A DNA stretch of 45,921 nt from Oscillospiraceae bacterium (GTDB taxonomy: Bacteria > Bacillota > Clostridia > Oscillospirales > Acutalibacteraceae): contig JAFLUL010000004.1 of the NCBI GenBank assembly GCA_022508845.1, positions 1 through 45,921 on the forward strand, read 5' to 3'. Of the stretch, positions 26,001-33,019 are shown piece after piece (the stretch's first letter is position 1; each line of letters starts with the position of its first letter). Below the pieces are notes generated by a model that was not told the DNA's origin, did no database searches, and saw only the letters and a program-made list of their open reading frames with translations. The translations under genes and the position numbers were made by a program.

Positions 26001-26622
26001 CTTTGGCGGCGTTGACCACGTTCTTGCAGCAGGCGAAGACGTTAATATAATGGTATTCGATACTGAGGTTTATTCCAACACCGGCGGACAGGCATCAAAG
26101 GCCTCTCAGATAGGCCAGGTTGCCCAGTTCGCGGCTGCCGGTAAGGCGATAGCCAAAAAGAGCCTTGCAGAAATTGCAATGAGCTACGGCTACGTTTACG
26201 TTGCTCAGATAGCTATGGGAGCAAATATGAATCAGACCCTCAACGCCATCCGTGAAGCTGAAGCATATCCGGGCCCCTCGATCGTTATCGCTTACGCTCC
26301 CTGCGAGATGCACTCCATTAAGGGCGGCATGACAAACTGCCAGAACGAAATGAAGAAGGCTGTTGACTGCGGCTACTGGAATATGTTCCGCTTCAATCCC
26401 GCACTCAAGGCCGAAGGCAAGAACCCCTTCATCCTTGATTCCAAGCCCGGCAACAAGGACGACTATCGCGGATTCCTTATGAATGAGGCTCGTTATTCTC
26501 AGCTCACCCGCAAGTTCCCCGAAAGAGCGGAATCCCTCTTCACCGAGGCTGAGGACAGAAGTGTTGAAAGATATGAGCACCTGCTCCGTCTTAAAGCTCT
26601 CTATGCCCCCACAGAGGAATAA
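23077..26622 (+). CDS. nifJ: Pyruvate:ferredoxin (flavodoxin) oxidoreductase
   Basis: Oxygen-sensitive enzyme turning pyruvate and CoA into acetyl-CoA, CO2 and reduced ferredoxin, the core of clostridial fermentation. The single 1181-residue chain has the full domain set. The N-terminal pyrimidine-binding domain has YPITPSSPMAD. Two [4Fe-4S] motifs follow (CVSCNQCSFVCPHA near 694 and CMGCGVCVGVCKPGA near 748), then the CAGCAET cysteines near 813 and the thiamine diphosphate site GDGWAYDIGFGG near 966 with VYSNTGGQASKA. The ribosome binding site CAGGAGG is strong. Codon use is C-ended and noticeably different from its neighbours, consistent with very high expression. Confidence 0.97.
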   Translation: MARKKKSMDGNNAAAWVSYAFTEVAGIYPITPSSPMADYVDQWSADGLKNIFGTTVKVAEMQSEAGAAGTVHGSLAAGALTTTYTASQGLLLMIPNMYKIAGELLPSVFHVSARCVASHALNIFGDHSDVYACRQTGFAMLAETNPQEVMDLGAVAHLASIKGRVPFINFFDGFRTSHEIQKIEIWDYDDLKEMCDMDAVDAFRKRALNPERPVMRGSHENGDIFFQHREACNEYYNALPAVVEEYMDKVNAKLGTNYKLFNYYGAPDADRVIIAMGSICDVAEEVIDYLTAQGEKVGLVKVRLYRPFSVEKLCEAIPETCTKIAVLDRTKEPGAIGEPLYLDVIAALNACGRNGIKVTGGRYGLGSKDTPPASVFAVYDELKKDAPKAHFTIGINDDVTYLSLEEKPSPNTAAEGTIECKFWGLGGDGTVGANKNSIKIIGDYTDKFVQAYFQYDSKKTGGITISHLRFGDSAIKSPYYINKADFVACHNPSYVEKGFRMVQDVKPGGVFLINCQWDEKELAEKLNAETKRYIANNNIQLYTVNAIDIAAKVGMGKRTNTVLQAAFFALAKVMPIEEAVQHMKDAATKSYSKKGPEVVKCNHDAIDAGVSAFVKIDVPAEWANAEDEANAAVNENPSKLEKMVENIMKPVGKMDGDRLPVSAFVDHADGTFEQGASAYEKRGVAVMVPEWDADKCVSCNQCSFVCPHATIRPFALDEAELAAAPEVLKTKDMKGKSYKFTMAVSPFDCMGCGVCVGVCKPGAIKMVPRESQDSQQEAFDYCVANVSEKADLTEKLTTISSQYKQPLLEFSGSCAGCAETAYARLITQLFGDRMYISNATGCSSIWGGPAATSPYTVNKDGHGPAWANSLFEDNAEHGFGMLLGQGAIRNSLIARVEQIAESEKAPESVKSAAKEYLDTVNDGEKNAAASKALIAELEGFDCDCENRKEILKNKEYLAKKSVWIFGGDGWAYDIGFGGVDHVLAAGEDVNIMVFDTEVYSNTGGQASKASQIGQVAQFAAAGKAIAKKSLAEIAMSYGYVYVAQIAMGANMNQTLNAIREAEAYPGPSIVIAYAPCEMHSIKGGMTNCQNEMKKAVDCGYWNMFRFNPALKAEGKNPFILDSKPGNKDDYRGFLMNEARYSQLTRKFPERAESLFTEAEDRSVERYEHLLRLKALYAPTEE

Positions 26623-26653
26623 TTAAAGTTTCGTAAACTCGTAACTTAAATAT

Positions 26654-26690
26654 AAAACAGGAGCTGTCCCATTAAGGCAGCTCCTGTTTT
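26654..26690. terminator. Bidirectional terminator between nifJ and pspC-like gene
   Basis: 13-bp arms (AAAACAGGAGCTG and complement) with an 11-base loop, followed by TTTTT on the plus strand and TTTTA on the minus strand. Confidence 0.9.
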
Positions 26691-26729
26691 TCTATATCAA
26701 AATTCAATCAATCATTTGGTAAAATTTTT

Positions 26730-26930
26730 TCAGAAGGTCATAGATTTGTCGGGAAGTATACACGCTATAACGATATAGGCGATAAGCAGCGGAAAAAAGG
26801 CGCAAAAGACGCCCATCAAGACCGTTATCAATCGAATTATGTTGGGATCGAGATCCAGATACTCGGCAACGCCGCCGCATACGCCGCAGATCACTTTTCC
26901 CTGCTCGATCTTATAGAGTTTTTTTGGCAT
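26730..26930 (-). CDS. PspC-domain membrane protein
   Basis: A 66-residue protein consisting of one PspC domain: an N-terminal KLYKIEQGKVICGVCGGVAEYL segment split by the domain's glycine-rich turn, then one long hydrophobic segment (about 34-58). PspC-like proteins sense envelope stress in other bacteria. It is the last gene of the padR operon, two bases after the DUF4097 gene. Confidence 0.88.
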   Translation of the reverse strand: MPKKLYKIEQGKVICGVCGGVAEYLDLDPNIIRLITVLMGVFCAFFPLLIAYIVIACILPDKSMTF

Positions 26931-26932
26931 AG

Positions 26933-27808
26933 TCAGTTCTCCTTTTGTTCCATAGCTATTTTTACTTCGCCTACCCCTGAGGATATGCGGAAGGTATATT
27001 TACCGCGGCTGTTTGACCCGGGAGTAATTATCTGTCCGATACCGTTTTCGGTTATAAAATCGTAGTCGTCACGATCGCCATAAAGGGTCATATAGACTGC
27101 GCCTATTCCGCAGTCTATCCTGCCATCGCCGTTTACTTCGCCGGTGAAGGTCAGCTGACCTAATCCTATAGTTGCGTCGATAGCACCGCACATTGCACCA
27201 TTGACGATTATATCGCCTATGCCGCCTTCTATATTAAGTTTGTTGTTGGCGGCTACGTTATTCATTATCATTTCTCCTGCACCGTTTTCGATGGTAAGGT
27301 TATTGGTGGTTATGCCTGTAATGGTCATTTTGCCCACGCCATTGGATATGTCGGCGCTCTCAAAAGCCATATTCTCGGGGATGGTTACCTCGATTTTGGC
27401 AGCGGGCAGGTATTTCTTGAAGAAAGGAACGTGATAAGCACTGTCGTATTTTACAGTCAGAACATCGCCATTTACCTCGCATTTGAAACAATTCTGAGCG
27501 AGATTTTGGGTATTTACCTTTATTTCGTCCACGTCGCCTGTTTTTATTATCATTTCTCCGTAATCGACATTTACTTTTATGTTTATCACACTGCCATCAA
27601 TCACTATGCCATCCTGGGAGTCGGTGTAATTATTATTTACAGTGTGTATGCCGCTCCAGTCGATATAGACGTCATTATTATTGAATTCAAGTTGTACGCC
27701 ATTGCTGAATACAGCCGGTCCGCCTATGCAGAATGCGATCAGCATAAAAATTATACCAAGCAACACCAGTGAACCGCCTACTATGTATTTTATTGCTCCT
27801 TTAGGCAT
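26933..27808 (-). CDS. DUF4097 beta-repeat membrane protein
   Basis: A 291-residue protein with one N-terminal membrane segment (about residues 6-30) and a long repetitive beta-solenoid-like domain typical of DUF4097. Successive short strands carry recurring motifs such as NGVGKMTI, NGAGEMIM, GGIGDIIV, GIGAVYM, NGIGQI and SGVGEVKI. The repeat domain probably lies outside the cell. YvlB of Bacillus is of this family. The ribosome binding site GGGGG is strong, and the gene starts one base after the DUF1700 stop. Confidence 0.85.
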   Translation of the reverse strand: MPKGAIKYIVGGSLVLLGIIFMLIAFCIGGPAVFSNGVQLEFNNNDVYIDWSGIHTVNNNYTDSQDGIVIDGSVINIKVNVDYGEMIIKTGDVDEIKVNTQNLAQNCFKCEVNGDVLTVKYDSAYHVPFFKKYLPAAKIEVTIPENMAFESADISNGVGKMTITGITTNNLTIENGAGEMIMNNVAANNKLNIEGGIGDIIVNGAMCGAIDATIGLGQLTFTGEVNGDGRIDCGIGAVYMTLYGDRDDYDFITENGIGQIITPGSNSRGKYTFRISSGVGEVKIAMEQKEN

Positions 27809-27809
27809 T

Positions 27810-28460
27810 TTAAGCTACCCCCTTTCTTCCGGTAAGTTTTCTTACAAGTGAGGCGATTCCGCAAAAGCATGCTTTTGTCAGTCTTATCATAAGCTTGCAA
27901 AGCGGATATATCACCAAGGGGAACAAACCTGCAAAAAACAGAGATACTCCAATAGCGAACAGTCCGCCGGCAGGTGTGCCGGTAAAAAACGCGGCTATGC
28001 CGGTGACCAAGGCGAGTATCGCACTGACGCCGAAAGCGACTATTATGCAGATAAAAACGGCAAAAAGACTGATCAGAATACCTAACAGTGCGGATAGCAA
28101 TCCTATCCATACAGGTGATGAAAGAACAAGTAAAACGATTATCAGAGCGATCTGGCCGCCTGTCCAGCCTGTTTTTTGCTGAGCACGGGTTGGGGGTGGG
28201 GTAAATGGGTTGGAGTAAGAGCCGCTTTTGCCAGAAGGCGTCGGTTCGTCAGCGGATCGCGTTGCCCCTTTGCGGTTTTCATCAATTATTGACCGGGCAA
28301 GCTCCTCAGGTGAGCCAAAGCTGGATATAACAGCCTGTTCGTTTTCTTCGCCCGCATCACTGAAAAACTCCTCGTAATAGCTCATAGCTGCTTCGCGCTC
28401 CTCCTGCGGGACAGAGGAAAGAGCATTTCGCAATTGAGCTAAAAATTCATATTTGTTCAT
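27810..28460 (-). CDS. DUF1700 (HAAS-domain) membrane protein
   Basis: 216 residues from the ATG at 28460, which overlaps the padR stop as ATGA and follows AGAGAGGA. The N-terminal HAAS/DUF1700 domain (about 1-65: MNKYEFLAQLRNAL, SYYEEFFSDAGEENEQAV) is followed by a flexible Ser/Pro-rich linker and about four membrane segments, ending in a basic tail. In Firmicutes these proteins are regularly paired with a PadR regulator and are thought to be its anti-factor or sensor partner; that role is inferred here from context. Confidence 0.85.
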   Translation of the reverse strand: MNKYEFLAQLRNALSSVPQEEREAAMSYYEEFFSDAGEENEQAVISSFGSPEELARSIIDENRKGATRSADEPTPSGKSGSYSNPFTPPPTRAQQKTGWTGGQIALIIVLLVLSSPVWIGLLSALLGILISLFAVFICIIVAFGVSAILALVTGIAAFFTGTPAGGLFAIGVSLFFAGLFPLVIYPLCKLMIRLTKACFCGIASLVRKLTGRKGVA

Positions 28461-28828
28461 TTTATTTCCTCTCTTAAAGTCAGAATCGTTTTTTCGTCTT
28501 GGGGCGAAGTGGTATTTACCGTCTGAGGCAAAATAATATCCTCTATCTTCTTTCTGTGCAGTTTCCATTCCTCACGGTAAAGCTCTAGCGCTGCCCTTCC
28601 CTTCGGAGTAACATGGTAGTAACGGCGGTTTCTGCCCTGAAACTCACGATCGTAGGTCTCAAGATTCTGCTCCTTTTGAAGGCGGCGAAGAACAGGATAA
28701 AGAGTGGATTCCGATATGTCAACGGCGGTGCGGATATCCTGAGTTATGCGGTAGCCGTAGGTGTCCTCGCGCGCTACTACCGCCAGCACCAGCGCGTCCA
28801 ACAGGGCAGCGGATATTGGGAATGTCAT
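28457..28828 (-). CDS. PadR-family transcriptional regulator
   Basis: A 123-residue winged-helix repressor with the PadR core LDALVLAVVAREDTYGYRIT, STLYPVLRRLQKEQNLE and RRYYHVTPKGRAALE. It is followed by a short C-terminal dimerisation helix. The ribosome binding site CGGAGGTG is strong. As first gene of the padR-DUF1700-DUF4097-pspC operon it probably represses its own promoter, which contains a long palindrome. Confidence 0.92.
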   Translation of the reverse strand: MTFPISAALLDALVLAVVAREDTYGYRITQDIRTAVDISESTLYPVLRRLQKEQNLETYDREFQGRNRRYYHVTPKGRAALELYREEWKLHRKKIEDIILPQTVNTTSPQDEKTILTLREEIK

Positions 28829-28881
28829 TGTTTCACCTCCGATATTATGCCTTATTTGAAAAGTAAAGTCCTATTCTTTAT

Positions 28882-28915
28882 ATGATATTATATAGCGTAT
28901 AATATTATTTGTCAA
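28882..28915 (-). promoter_or_regulatory. padR operon promoter with overlapping palindrome
   Basis: Minus-strand TTGACA (28910-28915), 17-bp spacer and TATAAT (28887-28892). An 11-bp-arm palindrome with one mismatch and a 5-bp centre (28882-28908) covers the spacer and -10 box, a natural operator for PadR. Confidence 0.75.
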
Positions 28916-28975
28916 CAAAAAATGAGAATTTTTAAAAAAATGGGTGTGGTTAATAAAATCAGCCTAAAAACAAAC

Positions 28976-29011
28976 ATACCCGTTCCTGCACTTTTTTGCA
29001 GGAACGGGTAT
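28976..29011 (-). terminator. Terminator after the YgjV-like gene
   Basis: 15-bp perfect arms (ATACCCGTTCCTGCA and complement) with a 6-base loop. On the minus strand a T-rich tract (TGTTTGTTTTT) follows. Confidence 0.8.
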
Positions 29012-29043
29012 TATCAATAAAAGCATCTTTTACATCTTAAATT

Positions 29044-29064
29044 GTTAATCGTTAATCGTTAATC
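29044..29064. repeat. Three tandem copies of a 7-bp unit across a stop codon
   Basis: GTTAATC occurs three times in a row. The minus-strand stop TAA at 29059-29061 lies in the last copy. Confidence 0.85.
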
Positions 29065-29589
29065 ATTTTTCTTTCTGTCGTACCTGAAAAATGCAACGGC
29101 GATGGAAATAAGGGTAAATGTTTCGTTTGCCGCTCCGGCGATCGATCCGTTCACGGCGTTATATATGAGCCAGCAAACGCAAACCGGTACAGTTAGAGCG
29201 CGCAGCTTTTTGGTATCGGTCTGCCAGTTGGCAAGAGAAGCGAAAACAGACGCAACGCAGGGCAGAAGGCTCCAATAGCTTTCCCAGGTAAATATAACAA
29301 GTATAATTGACACTGCGATGAAAATTATCGGAATACAATTTCCGCTTGCCCATTTTTTTTCGCGGCGGGAATAAACAAAAGCCCTCACAACATTTACAAA
29401 ATTCATTGCAATAGGCGTTATCAGTCCTAAAAAGGCATAGTGAACGCACCAAACGGCGGCAACGATCATAAGCATAATGTTTACAGTTTTTTGCTTATTA
29501 AACTGATAAGTCAGTATAGCCAGCCCCATAGCGATAAAGCCGAATATCTGAGCTAAAACAAAAGAATGAGCTGAAATAAAATCTGACAT
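29059..29589 (-). CDS. YgjV-like inner-membrane protein
   Basis: A 176-residue protein with about five hydrophobic segments and short loops, resembling the Imp-YgjV family (LAILTYQFNKQKTVNIMLM; ANWQTDTKKLRAL). Function in the family is unknown. It starts at the ATG at 29589, four bases after the stop of the upstream gene. A TTG at 29595 is an alternative, and the ribosome binding site (GGGTGA) is weak in both cases, suggesting translational coupling. Confidence 0.75.
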   Translation of the reverse strand: MSDFISAHSFVLAQIFGFIAMGLAILTYQFNKQKTVNIMLMIVAAVWCVHYAFLGLITPIAMNFVNVVRAFVYSRREKKWASGNCIPIIFIAVSIILVIFTWESYWSLLPCVASVFASLANWQTDTKKLRALTVPVCVCWLIYNAVNGSIAGAANETFTLISIAVAFFRYDRKKND

Positions 29590-29595
29590 TAGCAA

Positions 29596-30411
29596 TCACC
29601 CACAGGTTTTTATATAGGTTTTATATAAGTGGATGATATTCAGATCCTCCGGCATTTCAAGGCCGTGCGAACCGCAGCCGCCGTCAATTTCGTGGCAGCC
29701 GTGATCCATTGCAAAACCCGAAAGCACATTATGATTCTTCCAGTGAGTGCGGATGAGCGCGTCAAAAGAGGCGTATGCTTCGCTGTTTGCCCTCAGCTCG
29801 CAGAGAGCTTCCAGCCCCTCGGGAGAGAACTTATGCATAAGCGAATCGTAGTTTCCGTTATAAACGAGAATAAAATCGTGTTCATCCTTTATAATAAGCT
29901 CTGAAGCTTTTGCATTAACTTCTGCGAGAGTGTCGTAAATATAATAATCCATATCTCTTTCAAGATATATTCTTGAAAGGCTGCAGCCGTCATCTGCAAC
30001 AATAGCGCACCTTTTTCCGGCTCTGATCAGGGCGTCAAAGAGCGTGTCAATTTTAATAACAGGCTTTGAGTATGATCTGATTCCATGCACTTCGGGCTGC
30101 GCGCCGGTATAAAGAGAACCGAAGCAAACAGGGGTCACCGACGGCATCACGGTTTTAAGAGGAATCCGGAGCTCGGTAAGTTCAGAGGCCTCGCGCAAAA
30201 GATGCGGATATTTTTCATATATCCACTGCGCTATCGCATCGGGATTATACATAAAAACCCTGTCCGCTTTATCATTTTTGAAGCTCTTTATTATATAATC
30301 GGTGAGCGTTTCGTTTGCGGGAGCGGCCTTTTCGGGAGGCTGAACCCCCATAGCAAAGCAAAGCGCAGCGCAAATGGAATCTATTGAGTTTATATTGTAT
30401 TCGTCACCCAT
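29596..30411 (-). CDS. Alkaline-phosphatase-superfamily hydrolase
   Basis: A 271-residue soluble protein of the type I phosphodiesterase/nucleotide pyrophosphatase fold. Visible elements are the nucleophile region MPSVTPVCFGSLYTGA with conserved Thr, the metal-binding segment VYNGNYDSLMHKF, and AMDHGCHEIDGG...GSHG near the C-terminus. The N-terminal 60 residues carry a cysteine-containing helical region. The ATG at 30411 follows GAGGGG by seven bases; a TTG further upstream would include that site. The substrate is unknown. It is cotranscribed with the YgjV-like gene. Confidence 0.72.
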   Translation of the reverse strand: MGDEYNINSIDSICAALCFAMGVQPPEKAAPANETLTDYIIKSFKNDKADRVFMYNPDAIAQWIYEKYPHLLREASELTELRIPLKTVMPSVTPVCFGSLYTGAQPEVHGIRSYSKPVIKIDTLFDALIRAGKRCAIVADDGCSLSRIYLERDMDYYIYDTLAEVNAKASELIIKDEHDFILVYNGNYDSLMHKFSPEGLEALCELRANSEAYASFDALIRTHWKNHNVLSGFAMDHGCHEIDGGCGSHGLEMPEDLNIIHLYKTYIKTCG

Positions 30412-30442
30412 AGTTTTACCCCTCAACAGTTTTTTCCTGATG

Positions 30443-30471
30443 ATTGTATCACCGAAAAATAGCTATTGCAA
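30443..30471 (-). promoter_or_regulatory. Promoter of the phosphatase-superfamily/YgjV pair
   Basis: Minus-strand TTGCAA (30466-30471), 17-bp spacer, TACAAT (30443-30448), 32 bases before the start codon. Confidence 0.65.
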
Positions 30472-30500
30472 CAAAAAAAGCAAAAAAATCAAAAAAATAC

Positions 30501-30529
30501 TTGCATTTAGTTTTTTTATGTGATATTAT
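30501..30529 (+). promoter_or_regulatory. Promoter of rplS
   Basis: TTGCAT (30501-30506), 17-bp spacer, TATTAT (30524-30529). Confidence 0.7.
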
Positions 30530-30540
30530 ATTCGGGCAAA

Positions 30541-30637
30541 ACGTGAGTGTGGAACTCCCCTCACTGCAATTAGTCTATGAACTAAGGCGGACGCTCCTCT
30601 GGCAAAAAAGCGAATGAACGTCTGAAAAAATTAACGG
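30541..30637 (+). promoter_or_regulatory. Probable L19 ribosomal protein leader
   Basis: The 5' untranslated region of rplS holds two hairpins: GTGAG/CTCAC (30543-30564) and CGGACG/CGTCTG (30588-30624). An unpaired ATTAGTCTATGAACTAAGG segment lies between them. Arrangement and primary motifs resemble the Firmicutes L19 leader family, by which free L19 is thought to repress its own synthesis. Confidence 0.65.
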
Positions 30638-30649
30638 AGGATATTTATC

Positions 30650-30994
30650 ATGGACGCATTAAAGCTCATCGCTCAGGACAGCGTAAAAGCAGAAACTCCC
30701 TCATTTGAGATAGGCGACACCGTTAGAGTTGCCGTTAAGATCCGCGAGGGTGAAAAAGAAAGAATTCAGGCATTTGAAGGCACAGTTATCGCTAAAAGAG
30801 GTTCAGGCGTTGCCGAAAGCTTCACAGTTCGCCGTCTTTCCTACGGTGTAGGTGTTGAAAGAGTTTTCCCGCTTCACTCCCCCAACGTTACCGACGTTAA
30901 GGTAGTTAGAAAAGGTAAAGTTCGCAGAGCAAAGCTCTATTACCTCAGAGGCAGAGTTGGTAAGGCCGCAAAGGTCAAGGAAGCTCTCAAGTAA
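30650..30994 (+). CDS. rplS: 50S ribosomal protein L19
   Basis: A component of the large subunit near the 30S interface. All 114 residues match the family: [41 protein letters not shown], and [12 protein letters not shown] with the basic C-terminus [17 protein letters not shown]. The ribosome binding site is ACGGAGG. It has its own promoter, leader and terminator and heads the conserved order rplS-lepB-rbgA-rnhB. Confidence 0.97.
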   Translation: MDALKLIAQDSVKAETPSFEIGDTVRVAVKIREGEKERIQAFEGTVIAKRGSGVAESFTVRRLSYGVGVERVFPLHSPNVTDVKVVRKGKVRRAKLYYLRGRVGKAAKVKEALK

Positions 30995-31005
30995 GAAAAA
31001 AAAAT

Positions 31006-31027
31006 CGGAATACCAAACGGTGTTCCG
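31006..31027 (+). terminator. Terminator of rplS
   Basis: CGGAATACC-AAAC-GGTGTTCCG, a 9-bp stem with one G-U pair, followed by seven T. Confidence 0.92.
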
Positions 31028-31072
31028 TTTTTTTAATATATAATTATGATAAATACTTTTTTAAGTTTTTTC

Positions 31073-31101
31073 TTGTAATATAAATAAATCGGTGGTATAC
31101 T
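31073..31101 (+). promoter_or_regulatory. Promoter of lepB
   Basis: TTGTAA (31073-31078), 17-bp spacer, TATACT (31096-31101), 31 bases before the start codon. Confidence 0.65.
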
Positions 31102-31131
31102 GATTTTATAAAAAAAGAACCGAGTGATAAA

Positions 31132-31695
31132 ATGAGAAAAGATACAAAAAAAGAAGATAACAGAAACTACGGTCTGGCGGGAATTTTATATGACGCCGTT
31201 TCAATTATAATAACAGCCATTATGCTGCTGGCAATTGTTTTCACATTCTGTTGCAGAGTGGTAGGGGTTGACGGAACATCAATGAACAATACCCTTGCCG
31301 ACGGCGACTGGCTTATAGTAACGCCCTATTATTCAGAGCCGAAATACGGAGATATCGTTATTGCAACAAAGAAAACCGCCGCACGCGGGCCGCTCGTTAA
31401 AAGGGTGATCGGACTGCCGGGAGACGAGGTAATAATCGATGCTGACGACAATGTTTATGTTAACGGCATAAAGCTCAACGAAACATATGCGCTCGTTGCC
31501 GAAAGCTATAAGGGCGACAGAACATATCCCGTAACTGTTCCGGAAGGCTGCGTTATGCTGATGGGCGATAACAGAGAGGTATCGTGGGATTCCCGCTTTA
31601 CTAACATCGGCTTTATTGAGGAAGAATATCTGCTCGGGAAAGCGCAACTTAGGCTTTCATCTGATTGGGATATTTATTATAACTTTGATAACTGA
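31132..31695 (+). CDS. lepB: Signal peptidase I
   Basis: Membrane serine protease that removes signal peptides from exported proteins. The 187 residues start with a short basic cytoplasmic segment and one membrane helix (about 22-42). The catalytic Ser50 is in VDGTSMNNTL and the Lys90 general base in PLVKRVIGLPGDEV. The box E motif is MGDNREVSWDSR. A single membrane segment is typical of the Gram-positive SipS type. The ribosome binding site (CGAGTGA) is modest. Confidence 0.95.
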   Translation: MRKDTKKEDNRNYGLAGILYDAVSIIITAIMLLAIVFTFCCRVVGVDGTSMNNTLADGDWLIVTPYYSEPKYGDIVIATKKTAARGPLVKRVIGLPGDEVIIDADDNVYVNGIKLNETYALVAESYKGDRTYPVTVPEGCVMLMGDNREVSWDSRFTNIGFIEEEYLLGKAQLRLSSDWDIYYNFDN

Positions 31696-31698
31696 AAA

Positions 31699-31725
31699 CA
31701 AATTGGGGGTTACCCCCCCTTTTTG
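31699..31725 (+). terminator. Terminator-like poly-G/poly-C hairpin after lepB
   Basis: Five G, a 3-base loop and seven C followed by TTTTTG, with a CAAA/TTTG base to the stem. The homopolymer arms make the exact pairing uncertain. Confidence 0.6.
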
Positions 31726-31740
31726 TTATTATAAAAAAAT

Positions 31741-33003
31741 ATGTATGAATTTGCGCTAAACTATTTATATTCTTTTCTGAAAGATAATTTTGATTTGGAT
31801 AATGAGAAGATATCTCATAAGCTTGACCACACATTTCACGTTGTTGATAACGCAATTTATCTCTGCAACGATATGGGATTGAGCGAGGAAGATAAAGAGC
31901 TTGCTAAGCTTATTGCATTACTTCACGATATAGGAAGATTCGAGCAGGCAAAGCAAATGAATTCCTTTAGAGAAGATATTAAAAATTTTGATCACGCTGC
32001 TTTAGGCGTTAAGCTCTTATTTGAAACCGGCGAGATAAGGAGCTTTATAAAAGAGAATAAATATGATGAAATTATAAAAAAAGCGATAGAAAGGCACAGC
32101 AAATATATTTTAGATGAAACCGGTTTAAATCAAAAAGAAATTTTGCACTCAAAAATAATCAGAGACGCCGATAAAATAGATAGCTTCAGAGCAAAAACGA
32201 CAGAAGATATATTTGCAATGTCTGATATCACCGCGCAAGATATAGAAAGCTCTAAAATAAGCGATAAAGTATTTAATGACTTTATGAATGAAAAAACAAT
32301 TTTCAGCAAGGACAGAAAAACCGGTATAGATATCTGGATCTCCTATATAGCATTTTTATTTGGGCTGGAATTCAAAAGCAGTTTAAGAATAATAGAGAAA
32401 GAAGATTATATCAACAAATTATTTAATAGGTTTGATTATACTGAAGAAAGTTCAAAAATGGAAACCTTGAGAGATAAGGCAATGGAATATTTAAATGTAA
32501 AATTAAATTACATTTGTAAAATAGCGTCAATTGATGAAGTTATTGAAAAATACAATTACGAAATTGAACATTCAAACGATAACAAAGAAAACTGGATAAT
32601 TTGGAAGAAAGAGGCATTAGACAGAACAAAAAGCGGAAAATCAGTGCCCTACTATGGGATATTGAACGGCAAAATTATATGCGAAGCAACGGCAGCATTG
32701 GACAGAAGCGTTGTTCAAAACGCTGACGGATTAGCAGACGCAGATACCGCATATTTATTTGCGTTCAGAACAATAGAAGAATTCAGAGGCAAAGGCTATT
32801 TTTCTATACTGTTTAAGTTTATGCTTGAAGATTTAATAAAAAGAGGATATAAAAATGTAACATTAGGCGTTGAGCCTGAGGATATAGCGAATAAAGCAAT
32901 TTATTCTCATTACGGTTTTTCTCAGTTTATAAAAAGCGCGAAAGAGGTATATCCTGACGGAACTGAAATAGAAGTTGAATATTACGGAAAAAAATTATAT
33001 TAA
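31741..33003 (+). CDS. HD-domain and GNAT-acetyltransferase fusion protein
   Basis: 420 residues with two domains. The N-terminal HD domain (about 25-150) has HTFHV (His33), the LLHDIGRF pair His62-Asp63, DHAALG, ERHS and RDADKIDSF. It suggests a metal-dependent phosphohydrolase, possibly for nucleotides. The C-terminal part (about 255-420) is GNAT-like, with the acetyl-CoA loop FRGKGYFSILFKFML and VTLGVEPEDIANKAIYSHYGF. The gene is visibly richer in A+T than its neighbours and begins 16 bases after the T tract of the lepB terminator, with no Shine-Dalgarno motif and no promoter I could identify. The substrate of neither domain is known. Confidence 0.78.
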   Translation: MYEFALNYLYSFLKDNFDLDNEKISHKLDHTFHVVDNAIYLCNDMGLSEEDKELAKLIALLHDIGRFEQAKQMNSFREDIKNFDHAALGVKLLFETGEIRSFIKENKYDEIIKKAIERHSKYILDETGLNQKEILHSKIIRDADKIDSFRAKTTEDIFAMSDITAQDIESSKISDKVFNDFMNEKTIFSKDRKTGIDIWISYIAFLFGLEFKSSLRIIEKEDYINKLFNRFDYTEESSKMETLRDKAMEYLNVKLNYICKIASIDEVIEKYNYEIEHSNDNKENWIIWKKEALDRTKSGKSVPYYGILNGKIICEATAALDRSVVQNADGLADADTAYLFAFRTIEEFRGKGYFSILFKFMLEDLIKRGYKNVTLGVEPEDIANKAIYSHYGFSQFIKSAKEVYPDGTEIEVEYYGKKLY

Positions 33004-33019
33004 AAAAGATAAATTAGTT

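Noticed and set aside
31640-31740. Promoter for the HD-GNAT gene
   Set aside because: Only loose -10-like A+T runs occur near the end of lepB, with no acceptable -35 at 16-18 bp.
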